Shown: in pieces, positions 49,080 to 62,284 of the stretch
Layout: each line of letters opens with the position of its first letter
How positions within the stretch are numbered: position 1 is the stretch's first letter
DNA from: Amanita rubescens
Taxonomy: Eukaryota; Basidiomycota; Agaricomycetes; Agaricales; Amanitaceae
Direction: 5' to 3'
NCBI GenBank assembly: GCA_015039365.1
Contig: WION01000007.1
Coordinates: 372,001-436,000, forward strand
DNA length: 64,000 nucleotides
Made by a program: the position numbers and the translations under genes
Notes under the pieces: generated by a model
What the model saw: the letters and a program-made list of their open reading frames with translations, nothing else
Told to the model about the DNA's origin: nothing
Databases searched by the model: none

Positions 49080-52000
49080 ATGGCGCCAAAATCGTCGACC
49101 TTCCTCCACGACTTGCCTGAGAAGGTCGCTACAATATTCGACCAGGCTCAAACCTCCGTGGCGAGTCACCGAAAGAACTGCGTTGCTCTGTACAAGTTAC
49201 ACGTTCAGGCAGGGGGTGTCACCGAAGTCGTCAAGAACGGCAAAGCAACAAAGTTGGTCGGGGAACGGGCATTTGGCGATGCATTTATTGACATGATAAC
49301 GCGTGTTCTCGTGATAAAAAAGGGTCCCGCTGCCGCAGATCGCGTGGTCAGATTTATAGGGACGTATGTAAAGTTCATGAATGAGAAGGGTGCGTGTACA
49401 AACTCTGTTCTGCATCAAGGTTCCGTGAAATTGACAAAGCGATAAGTTATGGACGAGAAAACGAAGAAGGCGAAAGCATCAGAATCTGCGTCTGCACTGG
49501 CCGCCATCGACGAGGATGATGATAATCTCGCTTCGAGATTTGTGTCTCGATTGCTAAAGTGGCTCATGCAAGGGTTCTTGGCCAAGAACAAGATTGTTCG
49601 CTACCGCACCGTATTCATTGCTTCCGAATTGATATCCCATCTCGGGGAAATCGAGTAAGGAGTTCTGCCCAATATTAGTTACGGTTGAAACTAACGCGCG
49701 TTTGCCTAGTGAAGACACGTATAACTTGCTACGAGAGAGTCTTATGGATCGAATTAATGACAAAGAGTCTCTCATAAGAACATACGCGGTCATTGCACTG
49801 TCCAAATTGATTGGAACAGAAGACCCAAGTGAGATCGTGGATGGTCAACTGACAACATTGGAGACGCTGCTGGAAACAATGAGCTTAGATGATGCTGCGT
49901 GAGTACGGTCGTCTGAATATCAGTCAACTGGACTGAATCCGCGTTTCAAAGCGAAGTAAGAAGGGCTGCATTGGTAAATGTTCCGCTGGACAATGCGACC
50001 CTAGGTCCCGTGCTTAGTCGCACTAGAGATACAGACCCGGTGACACGAAAGCTTGTATATTCTTTGCTGGAATCAAAATTGGTCCACCCTCGTCAACTTA
50101 GCATCGCACTACGTGAACAGCTCGTCAAAGACGGTCTAGGCGACCGTGAACCTGCGGTCAGGCTTGCAGCTGGAAGATTGATTGCGAGTTGGTTTGATAA
50201 AATTTTAGGGGAGGCTATGGCGTCCGAGGGAGGGACGTGGAAGGGTGATGACGCAGGCGTTATGAAAGCGTTCATCGCGTTTCTTGGTTTGTTTGACGTT
50301 GTCGGACCAGGGGAAGTCATTGCCATTGATGCTATGCTCTCTATCTTCATCACGAGGCCGGAGCTGATCGATGTTTTCGAGTTTCCAGGTTTGGAAATTT
50401 TTATCAGTTATGGAAACGAAGGAACTGACATGGTCGCAGGGGCTTACTGGACTGAATTGACGCCAGAGTCCGTAGTCCTGGCCCGCGCGTTCGTGGAACA
50501 TTGTGACAGCCAGACACGCTTAGAAGCTGCAGCTTTCCCTGTTGTCACAGCTTTTGCATTCTATATCCAAGAAGCGTACAATACCCTGCTAGAAATCCTT
50601 GAACAGGAGAATAATGTAGCAGAGGACGAAGAGGAAGCAGAAGATCGCAGCGAAGAAATAGCCAAGAGGGAAGTTATTCTTGGAGAACTTCTCAGAATGG
50701 CAGTTAAACTGGATTACATGGACGAAATCGGACGGCGCAAGGTGTTTTCTGTCGTTAGTAGGTTAACAACTATTGATATTTTGTCAAGGAAACTCATTAG
50801 CTTTTGCTAGAGGATATATTATCCCATCCGGATCTGCCTTCTGGACTTATCGAACGTTGTCTTGACATTCTAAAGGCAATTCTACCTGACGAGAGGGAGT
50901 TGATTCGCATCGCTGTGGAGATCATCATTGAACTCAGAGAAAATGTTTTGCAAGCCCCAGAAGGCGATGACGAAACCGCAGCCGTCAGCATATTCTTTTC
51001 CTCCGAAGACGTTGGCTTACTAGTCTAACAGAATGATGATAGTCGGTCAGATGCTGGTAGGGACAGATCCCTCCGTCACAGAAAGGAATATCGTGATATG
51101 ACGATGGAAGAGCGCGCCATTGCCGATGTCATTGATCTACGGTGTCTTATCATCTGCATAGCTCTCCTTGAGCGTGTTCATGGGGTAGGTCCTACGATCA
51201 TCTTGGTGTTTCCCCTAGTCTTGAACGAAGTCTAGAGTTTTGAGGACAATTCCACTCTAGAGGGCATTCTGGCGGATTTGATCATTCCATCCGTGAAGCG
51301 GAGGGAGCCCGCTCTTCGGGAGAAGGGCCTCATCAGCCTTGGCTTGTGCTGTCTGATCGCCAAGGTTTGTTTATACTCTCAGATTAGCGTCATTTCTTTA
51401 ACAGCTACCAGAATATGGCGCTATCATCATTTCAACTATTTCTTAACCAAGTTCAGAGTGTCCCTGAAGATATGAAAATGCGTGTATTGCAAGTCATATT
51501 CGACTTGTTGATCATGTACCCGCGAGAATTCTTCGGTCGCTCTGAGGATATTGTGCGTCTTCTCGATATTGCGAATTGAGGACATATGAGCAACGAGGCG
51601 CTGTAAGGCCAAACGTATAACAGCCTTTCTTTTGGATGTATTCCAGTCGGACGTCTCAGACACGATTCGGGCCACAATGGCAATTGGCTTTTCCAAGCTA
51701 CTGCTGGCGGGCAATATAACGGATGCTAGCGTGAGTCGTCGTAAGGGCTTTCAAGTTCCAAAAGTCACGTTTTTTAAGGTGCTGGCAGCCCTTGCCTTGA
51801 GCTACGTCAACTTTGAAACGCGAGAAAACCAAGAGCTCAGGCAGTGTCTATCGTATTTCTTCCCGGTTTATTGTTACTCTTCCTGGGAAAACCAAAACCG
51901 GATGCAGTCGGTGAGTCAAACTACGAGAAAACATGTTTTTTCTGTTTTTGATTGATTTCAGGTCTTCATGGATACATATGATTTGTTCGTCAAACTACAT

Positions 52001-53366
52001 GAAGAGAGTGATCCGAGTGAATGCATGATATCACCATATCAGTTTGGCTTGCTCATGCTTGACTGGACAAATTCACAGAAGGCTGCCAGCATGTGAGGCA
52101 TTACACCGCGCATGATATAGCGCTAACATTGAGAGCTACTGCAGAAATGGCACCTCAATTCCTCGCAATGTACATGCTGATCTCGCTGTCGATATTTTGA
52201 GGGCATTGTACGTTGATGAACGCTCTGGTGCGTGCTTCTAGAGATCCTTAACCATTCCGTTCAAAACGATGATTACAGCTAATGACAGGAAAGTATTATG
52301 TCAATTACTTGGCAACTTGGATATTGCGATCCCTGTTGATGATCGCACACTGTACAAATTACATCTACTTCTTTCAAACCTTCAACAAGTGAGATCATAT
52401 GTCTTTTCTCGACGGGCACTGCTAATGATTTCAATAGCAATGTCCTTTCAATGATGCGTCATTAGATCGGACGTTTGGACGATTCAAAGATCGAATATAT
52501 AAGCTATTTCGGGCACGTCTCGAAGACATGGATGCAACTCATTTCCTGGATGAAGAATTCAGTGAATTGTACGATTATATCGGTATTGGTGCACCAAATG
52601 CACTTGGAGCGGCGGCAGCAGCAAAGAAAAGGACTCCAGTTTCCGAGAGGTCATTATCTACACCAGGTCTTGGTCATGAGAATGACAGCATTCCACCTGA
52701 AGTCAGCTCGCGAAGGTAGGTTAAATCAGATCAAAATAACACTTCTCTGAGAATGTGCAGTCCTTTACCGTACAAGAATCGTAAAGCTGACGTCGAAGAA
52801 AGTGCTGCCGAAGACAGTGTGGCAGCTCCGGATGAATCTTCCGATGAGGCCAACTCTGTGACGCATGAGGACGGGAGATCATCAGAGCAACCTAGGGAGG
52901 TCAAGTCGAGACCAAGGCCCAGCGGGTCTCGAACGGTGCCTCAGACAACGGCGCTCAGTAGGGCCAGAGCATCATCGCATGCAGAGTCAGTGAATGATTG
53001 GACTTGTCGAAGTATCACTCCTTATTAGCCAACGTAGGGATGGATCAGAAAACAACGACATTGATTCGGATGGTGATGGAACGGGACCATCCAACAAGAA
53101 GGGCGTCAAGTCAGTTTCTCTTATCTTGGCTTTTTCCATTTTGATTAATAAATTTGAAGGCGCAATCGCACAACCGTTCCAAGTGTGTTAAAGTCACCGC
53201 GTAAGAAGCGCACCCGTGTCCAGAAATCTGAGTGAGTTGTAGCGGTTTCGGTCCTTGATTACTCACTCCTCGGGAAACGCAGAAAATCGTCAAAATCAGT
53301 CAGGGCTGTGGGACGGAAAGCTAGGGCAAAGCCAGTTGATGAAGATTCATCAAGCAGCGATGACTG
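49080..53366 (+). CDS. YCG1: Condensin subunit CAP-G (Ycg1/Cnd3), copy A
   Basis: HEAT-repeat regulatory subunit of condensin, needed for mitotic chromosome compaction. ATG 49080 starts MAPKSSTFLHDLPEKVATIFDQAQ, the conserved N-terminus, followed by NCVALYKLH, ADRVVRFIGTYVKF, LLKWLMQGFLAKNKIVRYRTV (first HEAT units), DKESLIRTYAVIALSKLIGTEDPSE, RTRDTDPVTRKLVYS, GDREPAVRLAAGRLIASW, the EIGRRKVF block, ERCLDILKAILPDERELIR, and the late QCLSYFFPVYCYSS. The C-terminus is acidic/basic low complexity with an end DEDSSSSDD-stop at 53366. About fifteen introns are needed, all GT-AG and in phase as I traced them, including one at about 51560 that skips in-frame stops. No frame break is required, unlike copy B. 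Confidence 0.88.
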
Positions 53367-54117
53367 AGATTTACATACAAGCCACCATTTCCTATTTATT
53401 TCGTATCTAGCCCATGTTGTTGTATGAATGTATGATCACACTAATCCCATCTTAATACGTCCAAAACACAGTAATTCCATTTGTCCTTGAAAGTTTATAA
53501 GCTTGGGAATAAGCTGTCCCTCACAAGCCCAACCGCGCTCTCGCTCACGAGAACTATAGTAATGACCTTCATGAAACGGGTAACTTTAACCAAAAGATTG
53601 TTATACAGAAAGGGTATCGCTCTATAGATCCACAAGGTCAAGCACCTGGAGCCTATAATTGCCATGCTGTCAAACGCAGGTCGCCTTCTTGGAGGCAGTA
53701 ACATCGCAACTTTTGCACATGCAGTGAGAAAGATTAAGTGGCGGCAAGAAGCCAGATACCCATGGGTGGGAGCACAAGTTACACAGCCGAATACCTATTC
53801 AAGGCTAAATCACAGCTTGCTATGATCGAGGTTGCGGGAAGATGAACACAGACGATATACATCGGATCAACGAGTCGTTAGACTAACCAGCCCAAGAACG
53901 ATAAAAGCGCGTTACCGTTGCAAGCTATGAGTGAAATGATCATGAATGTTCCTGGGACTCTTTGACCTCATTCCTGTCTATAGCGTCAAGTGAGCGTCGA
54001 AGATGCTGAGCGGGAGCTTTATGCGTTGAAATAGGTATCGCGCTACATACAGCCAGGCGGGCCGGGGTATCTTTCTATCTTGGCACATTACAACAAGCGT
54101 AAGGCATGAAGTTGAAT
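53367..54117. other. Intergenic
   Basis: No gene seen between CAP-G copy A and the 3' end of RNase H2C. Confidence 0.4.
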
Positions 54118-54955
54118 TCAAGGGGGAATCTGATGGATCTGCAGCATATGAATTAGTTAGCATTGACGAACTCCACGAATTGTGGGACATACGTGATGGG
54201 CTAGCCTTATCCATTCAGTCAATGATCGACTGTATTCATCTGTCCCTTCATTGACAGGTATATCTGCGCTCCAGAGGCGAAACGAGGAAAATTGGGCAGT
54301 TGGTATTAGAACCCGGGTTGGCACATATTCATCGACGTCTCGCTCGACATCCTCGGTCAAGTCCATACACTCCACGCGCTGCACCACTTTTTCCGACATC
54401 TCCAACTCTACTTCCCCATCCTCGTCTCTAGTCACAGTTGTCTTCGATCTTCTTGTGACTCTTTTAACCGTTGCCTTTGGATAATCCCTATGCCGCCTAT
54501 CTCTTGAAGACCCCACAGAGTTATTGCTTATTCCTTGACCCTCTGTCCGGAGCACGAGCCCGGTATAACCTTCCGGCAGATCAATATCAAGACCGTGAAT
54601 GGTCCGTCCCCTGAAGGTCGATATATGACGTCTAGCGTCACCAGATTCGATACTATTCGGTGTGAGGTCCCCTGCACCATTCCGCGACGTTTGAGACGCG
54701 TCATTTTCTTCTCCTAAGCTCTCTACAACTTTTTCTCCGTTATCTTCTGTCTGCATCGCCGGCGCAGATGACCCATCGTTATCATCTTGTTTGGCTTTCT
54801 TCGGAGGCGCACCAATAGTTCCGGGTGAAGGCTCGACGTGCATATAGGTAGATATCGGAGCAGGTCCAGAGTACCCAATATGAAAAGGCATGAGACCAGG
54901 GTGCACATGTCGGTAATGCGCTTTTAGTAGGCGCGATGGCCAGTCTGGTCACCAT
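54118..54955 (-). CDS. RNH203: Ribonuclease H2 subunit C
   Basis: Non-catalytic subunit of RNase H2, which removes ribonucleotides from genomic DNA. ATG 54955 starts MVTRLAIAPTKSALPTCAP, then after a +1 base at about 54899-54902 (gcaccctggtctc) GLMPFHIGYSGPAPISTYM, the conserved N-terminal strand. Next come a low-complexity acidic insert (about residues 40-90), STFRGRTIHGLDIDLPEGYTGLVLR (the family core), another insert, and AQFSSFRLWSADIPVNEG, EYSRSLTEWIRLAHH. An intron with donor gtatgt (about 54171) and a textbook branch site tgctaac leads to a tiny last exon IHQIPP-stop at 54118. Start codons of this gene and CAP-G copy B lie only 105 bases apart. Confidence 0.85.
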
Positions 54956-55060
54956 TAGCTGGCCGTGATATGTCTGTCACGTAGCGCGTCTGTCACGCAG
55001 GTATGTGCCCACGTGATTACGCGTTTCATCGCGCGCCGCTTCATAGTACCGCCATTCGCG

Positions 55061-58000
55061 ATGCCTACCCGAGCAAGGCAGTCCGAACCAACAAGTCTTG
55101 CAGATCTCGACTCATCTATACCAAGGATATTTGACCAAGCCCAGATATCTAGCGCGAATCATCAAAAGAACTATGTTGCTCTGTACAAACTACACACTCA
55201 TGCTGCACAATTCACCGAGTCGGTCAACAATGGTCGAAGCGTCAAGCTGACAGGAGAGAGGAAGTTTGAGGAGATATTCACGCTCATGCTCACCCGCGTC
55301 TTACCGCTCAGAAAAGGCAGTTGGTCCAGCGGATAGGATCGTGAAGTTCGTCGGCGGATATGTCAGATTTGTGAATGAGAAGGGTATGAAATCACCTCTT
55401 TTTTATTGCGGAAAATTTTCATACGCATGTTTAGCCACGGAAGAGAAGAGTGCCGCAGACGAAGAGGACGATGATGAAGATACAACCGCTTCACGATTCA
55501 CAGCCCGTTTACTCAAATTTCTCCTAAAGGGTTTTCTTGCAAGAGATAAATTTGTGAGATATCGAGTTCTATATACAGTGGCGGAGATGGTTTCGCACCT
55601 CGGTGCAATAGAGTGAGTTTCTCCTTTGATGGCCAAACATGATGTCTAATACTATCCGTCATGAAGCGAGGAGATCTATAGCGACCTCCGTTCATCTCTT
55701 CTAGATCGCGTAAATGACAAGGAAGCTGCTGTGCGCGTTCAAGTTGTAATATCGCTTGCAAAGCTCGCTGGCTCAGAGGACCCCTCCGAAGTCATTGACG
55801 GAGAAACAAGCGTGTTAGATGTGCTACTCGATACTGTAGCACATGATTCTTCTCCGTAAGTAACATTTGCTAATAGTCAACTGAGGCTGAATTATCCTAG
55901 CGAGGTTCGCCGCGCGGCTTTGCTGAATATGCCGCTGACCCCGCTCACGATGCCACATATTCTTGAACGCACGAGAGATACGGATATCCCGATGCGCAAA
56001 CTCGTCTATAGTGCCGTTTTGGAATTCAATGCCACTCTCGATGAAGAAGATCACAAAGACACTCAAAAGGTCAGGACGAAGGAGGAGAACGAGCTAGCAG
56101 CAGCGGGTATCGAGGAAGATATTAAGCCTGATGTGAATAGCTTGAACAAGGCGAGCGACAAGAGCAAGCGGAACGGCCAGACCAAGGCAAAGGATATGGG
56201 ACCTACGCATCCAAGGGCCTTGACTATTGCTCAACGGGAGCTCATTGTTCGCAATGGCCTCGGTGATCGTGAACCTAGTGTCAGAGCTGCCGCCGAGGCG
56301 CTAGTAGGAACATGGGCTGATGTCGTTAACATTGGCGTCAAAGCTGAGGAAGAGGAAGAGAGTATCAGTATCAAAGAAGAGGATGGAGTGACGCCGATCC
56401 AAAAGCCCTCAGAGAATGTGGCCGTTGAGAAGGCTGTAGCATTTCTTAAACTGTTCGATCTGGAGAACGACGTTGCTTCTGATGCTCTTCTAAGTGTTTT
56501 TGCATCTCGCCCAGACATATATGATGAATTGAGGTTCGATGGTTAGTATTTGCGTGGTTTTTATACATTGCAGATCTCATGTTGACGCTTATCAATTTCA
56601 GACTCATTCTGGAGCTCTCTTACTCCTGAGCGTGCATTCCTTGCTCGTGTCTTCGTTGATCATTGCTGTGCAAACGAGAACAGGGCATTGCTAGAAGAGA
56701 CGCTACCTGTCGTCACTGCCCTTGCTTTTCGCATACAAGAAGCATACAACAGTCTGGCTGACCGGGTCCGAGAATTAGAAGAACAAAGACTCTTCTTAGG
56801 ATCTGAAGGTTAGTTGCATACGGCTAATAGTTACAACTCTGCTCAAAAGTACAAAGATCTCGCGAAGGAAGAAGATGAGAAGGCCGACAGAGAGTTCATT
56901 ATTGCCGAAATGCTGAAGCTTGCGGTTAATCTTGATTACTCAGATGAAATTGGCCGAAGGAAGATGTTCCAGCTTATGCGTCGGTCCAATTCAACATATT
57001 CAACGTAGCCGTGATCTGACATGTCTGGATAGGTGATATGCTGTCACAAGAAACTCTTCCTGAGCGACTTTTGATGAAATGCCTTGATGTTTTACGGGAA
57101 CTATCAACAAGTGAACGGGATCTGATTCGCGTCGTGGTGGAGATTATCCAGGAATTACGAGAGCCTGTCGACGAAGATGACAATGCAATTGGCGTGAGTA
57201 CTTCACACAGGGATACAAATTTGTGATGAACGTCATCGTCATAGCAAGAAGCGGAAACGGAGACTGATTTCGGAGCGACCCCTGCCACAGCGAAGCCTGA
57301 CCGAACTCCCATTTTCAAGAAGAGACCCGAAGAACGGACGCCAGAGGAGCAGGCGCACGCAGACGAAATTGACCTCCGGTGTTTATCATTGTGCATTGGC
57401 GTCCTGGAGCGAGTCAATAGCGTATGTTCATTCGCCTCAGACGGTCCAATGGAATGATTATGATGCATTGTAGAAACTTGAAGACAATTCCACCCTGAGT
57501 GGGATATTAGTGGATCTCATCTTTCCCGCTGTGCGGCGACAGGAAGCACAATTCCTCCAAAAAGGGTTGATCAGCCTGGGGCTTTGCTCATCTCATTGCC
57601 CGTGTAAGTAATTTGTAATGGGATTCGACAGCTCCTGAATCTTGTCAGGACCTGGCGCTTCAATCGTTCAAAATGTACTTCAACCGAACGGTTGCCGAGC
57701 TTCCTGAAGAACTGAAAATTAGTGTCCTGGAGGTCCTGTTTGACATGCTTATGGTACATGAGCATGACTTCCTTCAACGACAAGGGGAAACCGTGAGCTA
57801 ATATCTGCTTGCTGTTCGGTGGCTGACATCACGTTCTAGCCTCAAGTGATAACAGACCGCCTCATGGCGAGGTTAACTGAAGAAACCGCACCCAAAGTGA
57901 AGGCGCTCCTAGCTATAGGAATCTCGAAGTTGGTGCTTTGTGGCATGGTTACGGACATCAAGGTATCTTTGCTTGTTCTTAAGTAGTCTTCATTTTTACC

Positions 58001-59607
58001 GCTATCGTCATAGGCCATCAAGAAACTGATTATAACGTACCTCTCACCCGATACAGCGGACAATCAAGAGCTTCGACAATGCTTGACCTTCTTCTTTCCT
58101 GTTTACTGCTACTCTTCCTCGTCGAATCAGTTGCGGATGCGCGAGGTACTAGTTCATTCTTTAATTACCTTTTCAAATGGTGACATATCCAAAAAGATAT
58201 TCTTGGAAACGTTCATTGAATTGAACAATATGCGACATCAATCAGATGAAGATGAAATGATCAGTGCAGCACAGGTTGCGACCCTTTTCGTTGATTGGAC
58301 CGACCCGCTGAAGCTATCCCAAGTCATGTGAGTATTCATGATGCGCATATTCACATCTTCCTCTGTTAATGGACTTTCAGCAATGCGAAAAACAAGGGTA
58401 AGGCACCTGCCGCGGACGAATCAATTCAGCTCGACCTAGCCATCGATGTCCTCAAAAGCTTGCTGGACAAGAAAAACAAGTTCGACAGTTGGTACAGACT
58501 ATTTAGTTAATAGCTATTTGTTGACATGCGGTTTCAGAAGAAGATAAGAGGGTTCTGACCCAGATGCTGGGCAAGCTTTATCTACCAGAAACTGTGGACG
58601 ACGACAAGATCCGAACACTGAAACTCCTCATTTATAGTGTGCAAACGGTGCGTGTTGTGGGTATAACCAAGCCAAGAGTGATATACTGAAGTACCATCTA
58701 GCGTCGACCGCTTCGTGATGCGATAGGTAACAACGCACTGCGCAAGTTTGATACTTTGATCTCAAAGAAATTTGAGAAGCAACTTGAGGGTTTCAGTGAA
58801 GAAGAATACAGGAAGTTAGCCGAACTCAAGGATCTGTTCGAGTTCTTGGATGACATGATCCCGGAAGGCGAGGATGATGATGATGACTGGGACCTGCCAG
58901 CTATCAAGAGGGGAAAGAAACGGTACGTGATAATAGGCATAGATAGAAAGATACCAATGCGATACTTTTACACAGGCGGTCAGAAAGCGTCCTAACAGCA
59001 AGCACGGAGAGTGTACGACACGACTCGCCGGCTAGCTTCACCAGAGACGGGAAGCCACACTTAAAGTACGTGACACAGGTTTCTGCGCACCCGAGTGATG
59101 CTGAGATAGAGACAACAGGAGACGAAGGATATCAACCCCCATTGACGACGCTCAAGATGACGATGGCACTCCGCCTCCAGAAAAGCCGACTAGAAGAATG
59201 CCGAAACGAAATGCGTGAGTTCCGAACCCGTTCTTAAAATTAGCGGCGGCAGGACTCAGGACTGTACACCACAGGACTACCAAAAAACCTCAGATCCACG
59301 CCGTCCCAGACGACAACGAAGAAGAAGAGGACTCTAGACCTCCGCCGAAGCCTAGGCATGTAACTCCCTCACATAAATTTTGTCCCCAAGACTGACCCGC
59401 ATATTCAGGCAACATCGGAAGAAGGCTGTTGAGGATGTTGAGGATCAACAATTGGATGAAGATATCAGTCGCCTCCTCGACAGTCAACGAACGTCCGCTG
59501 CCACTAATTTATCGACATCAGCAGCTTTGCCTCCGAATGACTCGATCATGGATGATTCTGAGGATGATGAAGACGAAGTCAACGAGTCTCTATTAGTCGA
59601 CTATTGA
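55061..59607 (+). CDS. YCG1: Condensin subunit CAP-G, copy B, two +1 frame breaks
   Basis: Paralogue of copy A, same strand and exon order. ATG 55061 starts MPTRARQSEPTSLADL; then IFDQAQISSANHQKNYVALYKLHTHAAQFTE. A +1 base at about 55312-55320 (agaaaaggcag) interrupts before ADRIVKFVGGYVRFVNEKG. The frame continues through RYRVLYTVAEMVSHLGAIE, DKEAAVRVQVVISLAKLAGSEDPSE, RTRDTDIPMRKLVYSAVLE, GDREPSVRAAAEALVGTW, EIGRRKMFQLM, ERLLMKCLDVLREL. A second +1 base at about 57586-57592 (tgctcatctcat) precedes the exon end LIAR. Later come LLAIGISKLVLCG, QCLTFFFPVYCYSSSSN, and an acidic tail ending SLLVDY-stop. Copy B has a longer charged insert near 56030-56200. Assembly errors or early decay; the rest is well conserved. 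Confidence 0.85.
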
Positions 59608-59746
59608 GTGGCATGCCGTCACGATGTACTATTATCTATCTTTGATCTCTCGTTGTACTAAGCGCTGCCAGATTTGTAGTTTATGTTCAAGAACATTTCT
59701 CTAGTCAATAAGAATAAGCATTTTATTAATGGTATCTGCATCACAA

Positions 59747-61135
59747 CTAATCAACAGTATTTCCAACCAGCTGAATCTGGTCTGCATCGACCAAACCGAG
59801 CCCTTTGACACCGTTCCACCACTTCTTTTGCGGCAATTAGACCTTTGCCTTCTTGCTTGACACGTGGCACAGATAGCACGGTATCCTCTGCGCATCTGAT
59901 TAGAAGTGAGCCAGCCTGAGCGTCATAGCGGGTTGCGCCAGGAGAGAAAAGGAGATATTCAGATGCAAAGAGAGGATGCACTAGCTGGGTCATGAAGCTG
60001 CACCGACTTTCCTGTCTCCAAAAACGCCGTCAGAGGTCTCTGTCAAATGCTAATAAGGACTTGGGAGTAAAAGTAAAAGTAGGAGGTGATCTCACTTGGT
60101 GTGCAATAGCACGGTGCCTTCTAACGATGGATTCCGCCGTCATGTTCTCAAAATCGATCACTGCGTCATTGCTTGTGATAGGCGGGAGCAGAGGGTACAT
60201 GTTCCGCGGTAGTTTGAGCAGTGGGTTCACCCTGGAGCGACGTCAAGGACATGTCAGTTTTGCGATGAGACTAACTTACTTGACCTGCCAACATGTCCCG
60301 CAAGACAGAGACAAGTAATGTACCTCCTTCCAATGCAAGGGTATCACGAAGATTTGCAAAGTCTATATCTTCAGGCATTTTCTGGAGCATGCGTTAATTC
60401 ATATATCTGCGGAACAAAGCTAGAAAACGTACCAATTTAGATGTGCCGTACACAGCACCGGCGTCGATTCCTTCTTTTCGTTTCAACATCTGTATTATGC
60501 AAACACCAGTCTCTTTCTCTCCATTCATGATTGCGTGTTGAATTGGGGCAGGTCCGCGGTACGCAGGTAGGAGAGAAGGGTGGACATTTAACCTTCTCTG
60601 GGGTAGGAAAAGGTCAAGAAAAGAGGCAGGCAATATGCGGCCGAACGAAGCGGTGACAATCAGATGGTTTTGTGGTGGACTAGGGTGTTCGTCCGAGAAA
60701 GGTGACGGGAGCTAATTGACGGTTAACAGAGTACTGAGAAATTTAGGGGGGGGTTCACTTGCCTTCCATTGCCGAAACTCTGCCTTGGAGCTTGGCATGG
60801 TATGCACGGGAAGGTTTAGACTCTCTCCTAGTAGTTTCAATGGCGCTATGGATTTCAATTAACGTACAGATGAAAGAGTTGTAGATGAGACTTACATATG
60901 GAAAGTTCAGACCCACGTCGACCTACATGTTGGTCTGGTTGAGTAACAATGGCAAGGTGCTTCCATAGATCTACATTACTGAAAAGCATCAACGCACTGG
61001 CGTAAAAAAATACGTGGATGACTGTGCACCTGGAGCAGCATGCAATTGTTTCATCACTGAGCACGAAAACAGGTCACGTCCCATGAACAGAATCTTGAAT
61101 AAACCATTTTGCGATGTGGTGAGGAGACGACGCAT
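59747..61135 (-). CDS. FMT1: Mitochondrial methionyl-tRNA formyltransferase
   Basis: Formylates initiator Met-tRNA for mitochondrial translation. ATG 61135 starts [19 protein letters not shown], a plausible targeting sequence followed by the first Rossmann strand, then [70 protein letters not shown] (formyltransferase active-site region), [63 protein letters not shown] and a C-terminal AKE then, after a +1 base at about 59821-59824, [21 protein letters not shown] to TAG 59747. Several short introns. The start codon lies 12 bases from that of DAM1 on the other strand. Confidence 0.85.
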
Positions 61136-61147
61136 GAGCGTCACGCG

Positions 61148-62284
61148 ATGATGTCCTCTTCACAAACACCTCATCGAACTCCTCTCCGCCGCGTCTCCCA
61201 GGGCTCCCTCTTTGCCCTCTCCCGTTCTACCGCCTATCCAGATGCCCCTCATGGACTGGGCTTCATCGAACCAGCAATGGCAGAATTTGCAGACGAGGTC
61301 GACGTTCTTCAATCCAACACAGAAGGACTCAAGAATCTCAGTGAATCCCTCGCGACTTTTAACGAATCTTTCGCAAGTTGGCTTTACGTCATGACTATGA
61401 ATGCATTAACGACCGATTGGCCGCAAGTGTGCTGCCCCTCCTCATATTTTTTCCATGACGCGTATTGATCCTCGGTCAAGGCACCAACGGAAGCCTCATT
61501 CATGTTGGCGAAGAAGAGGGCAGGTATGTATCGATTAATGTCATGGGAACAAAACTTTACAAGATCGTTTCAGAGCAGGAAGCGTTACGTGCAACTGGAA
61601 GCATTAAAAGCGGCCCAAGCTCGAGAGGAGGAAGGTGCTCGTGCTCGCGAAGCAGATCCTGCAGTTGATAAGACCGGTATTACTGAGTATACAGAAGCAG
61701 AAACAACATATACCACAAATGTCACAACGACGACAACTGCATCGACAAAACCAGGCGCTGCCACCAAGAAGAAAGTCGCAAAGGTGAAGATGACTGCGAA
61801 AGAGAAAAAAGAGCGCATGGTAAGTTTGTCTATTTTATGTGTGCGCCCTTGACTAACATGGTAGCTGTAGCTTGAGATAGAGAAGATTATCATGTCATTG
61901 CCGCTCGAATTCCGCGGCAGCGATGCTGTATGCACTCGGTGTTATTGATTGATGGAACAAATTCTCATGTTTTCTTCAGAACCTCCGACGAAATATGGAA
62001 ACAGTGATTGAAGGACTGATGGATGCACCTGGTCAGACGATCAAACTGTAAGCATGAAACTATGCCAGTTGGAATTTCGTTGAATCCGTCTACGAACTAG
62101 TATTGGACCTTGTCAAGCCTCCGGATCTGAATCAGGCTAGAGTGAACAAGTGCCTCATTGCTCTCGTCAACAGGAAGGCAGTGAAGAAGGATAACGCCAG
62201 TGTATGCCCATTTAGATGCCTACTCCTTCATATGCTAACACTGCCAAGGGTACGGTATTATATCGCTGGCAAGGACTTCCCTGA
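61148..62284 (+). CDS. DAM1: DASH complex subunit Dam1
   Basis: Outer-kinetochore microtubule-coupling ring protein. ATG 61148 (a second ATG follows) gives MMSSSQTPHRTPLRRVSQGSL, the basic N-terminus, then the conserved core EVDVLQSNTEGLKNLSESLATFNESFASWLYVMTMNALTTDWPQ; an intron; APTEASFMLAKKRA; another intron; and an Ala/Glu-rich helix EALKAAQAREEEGARAREAD, Thr-rich linker, EIEKIIMSLPLEFRG, MDAPGQTIKL and VNKCLIALVNRKAVKKDN, ending GTVLYRWQGLP-stop at 62284. +1 skips are needed at about 61591-61596 (cgtgcaactgg) and at the exon start 62101 (tag-tattgg). The first 44-residue core is diagnostic. The C-terminal part matches the extended basidiomycete form. Confidence 0.82.

Noticed and set aside
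50093..50353. Minus-strand frames inside CAP-G copy A
   Set aside because: Overlap conserved HEAT-repeat coding sequence on the plus strand; shadow frames.
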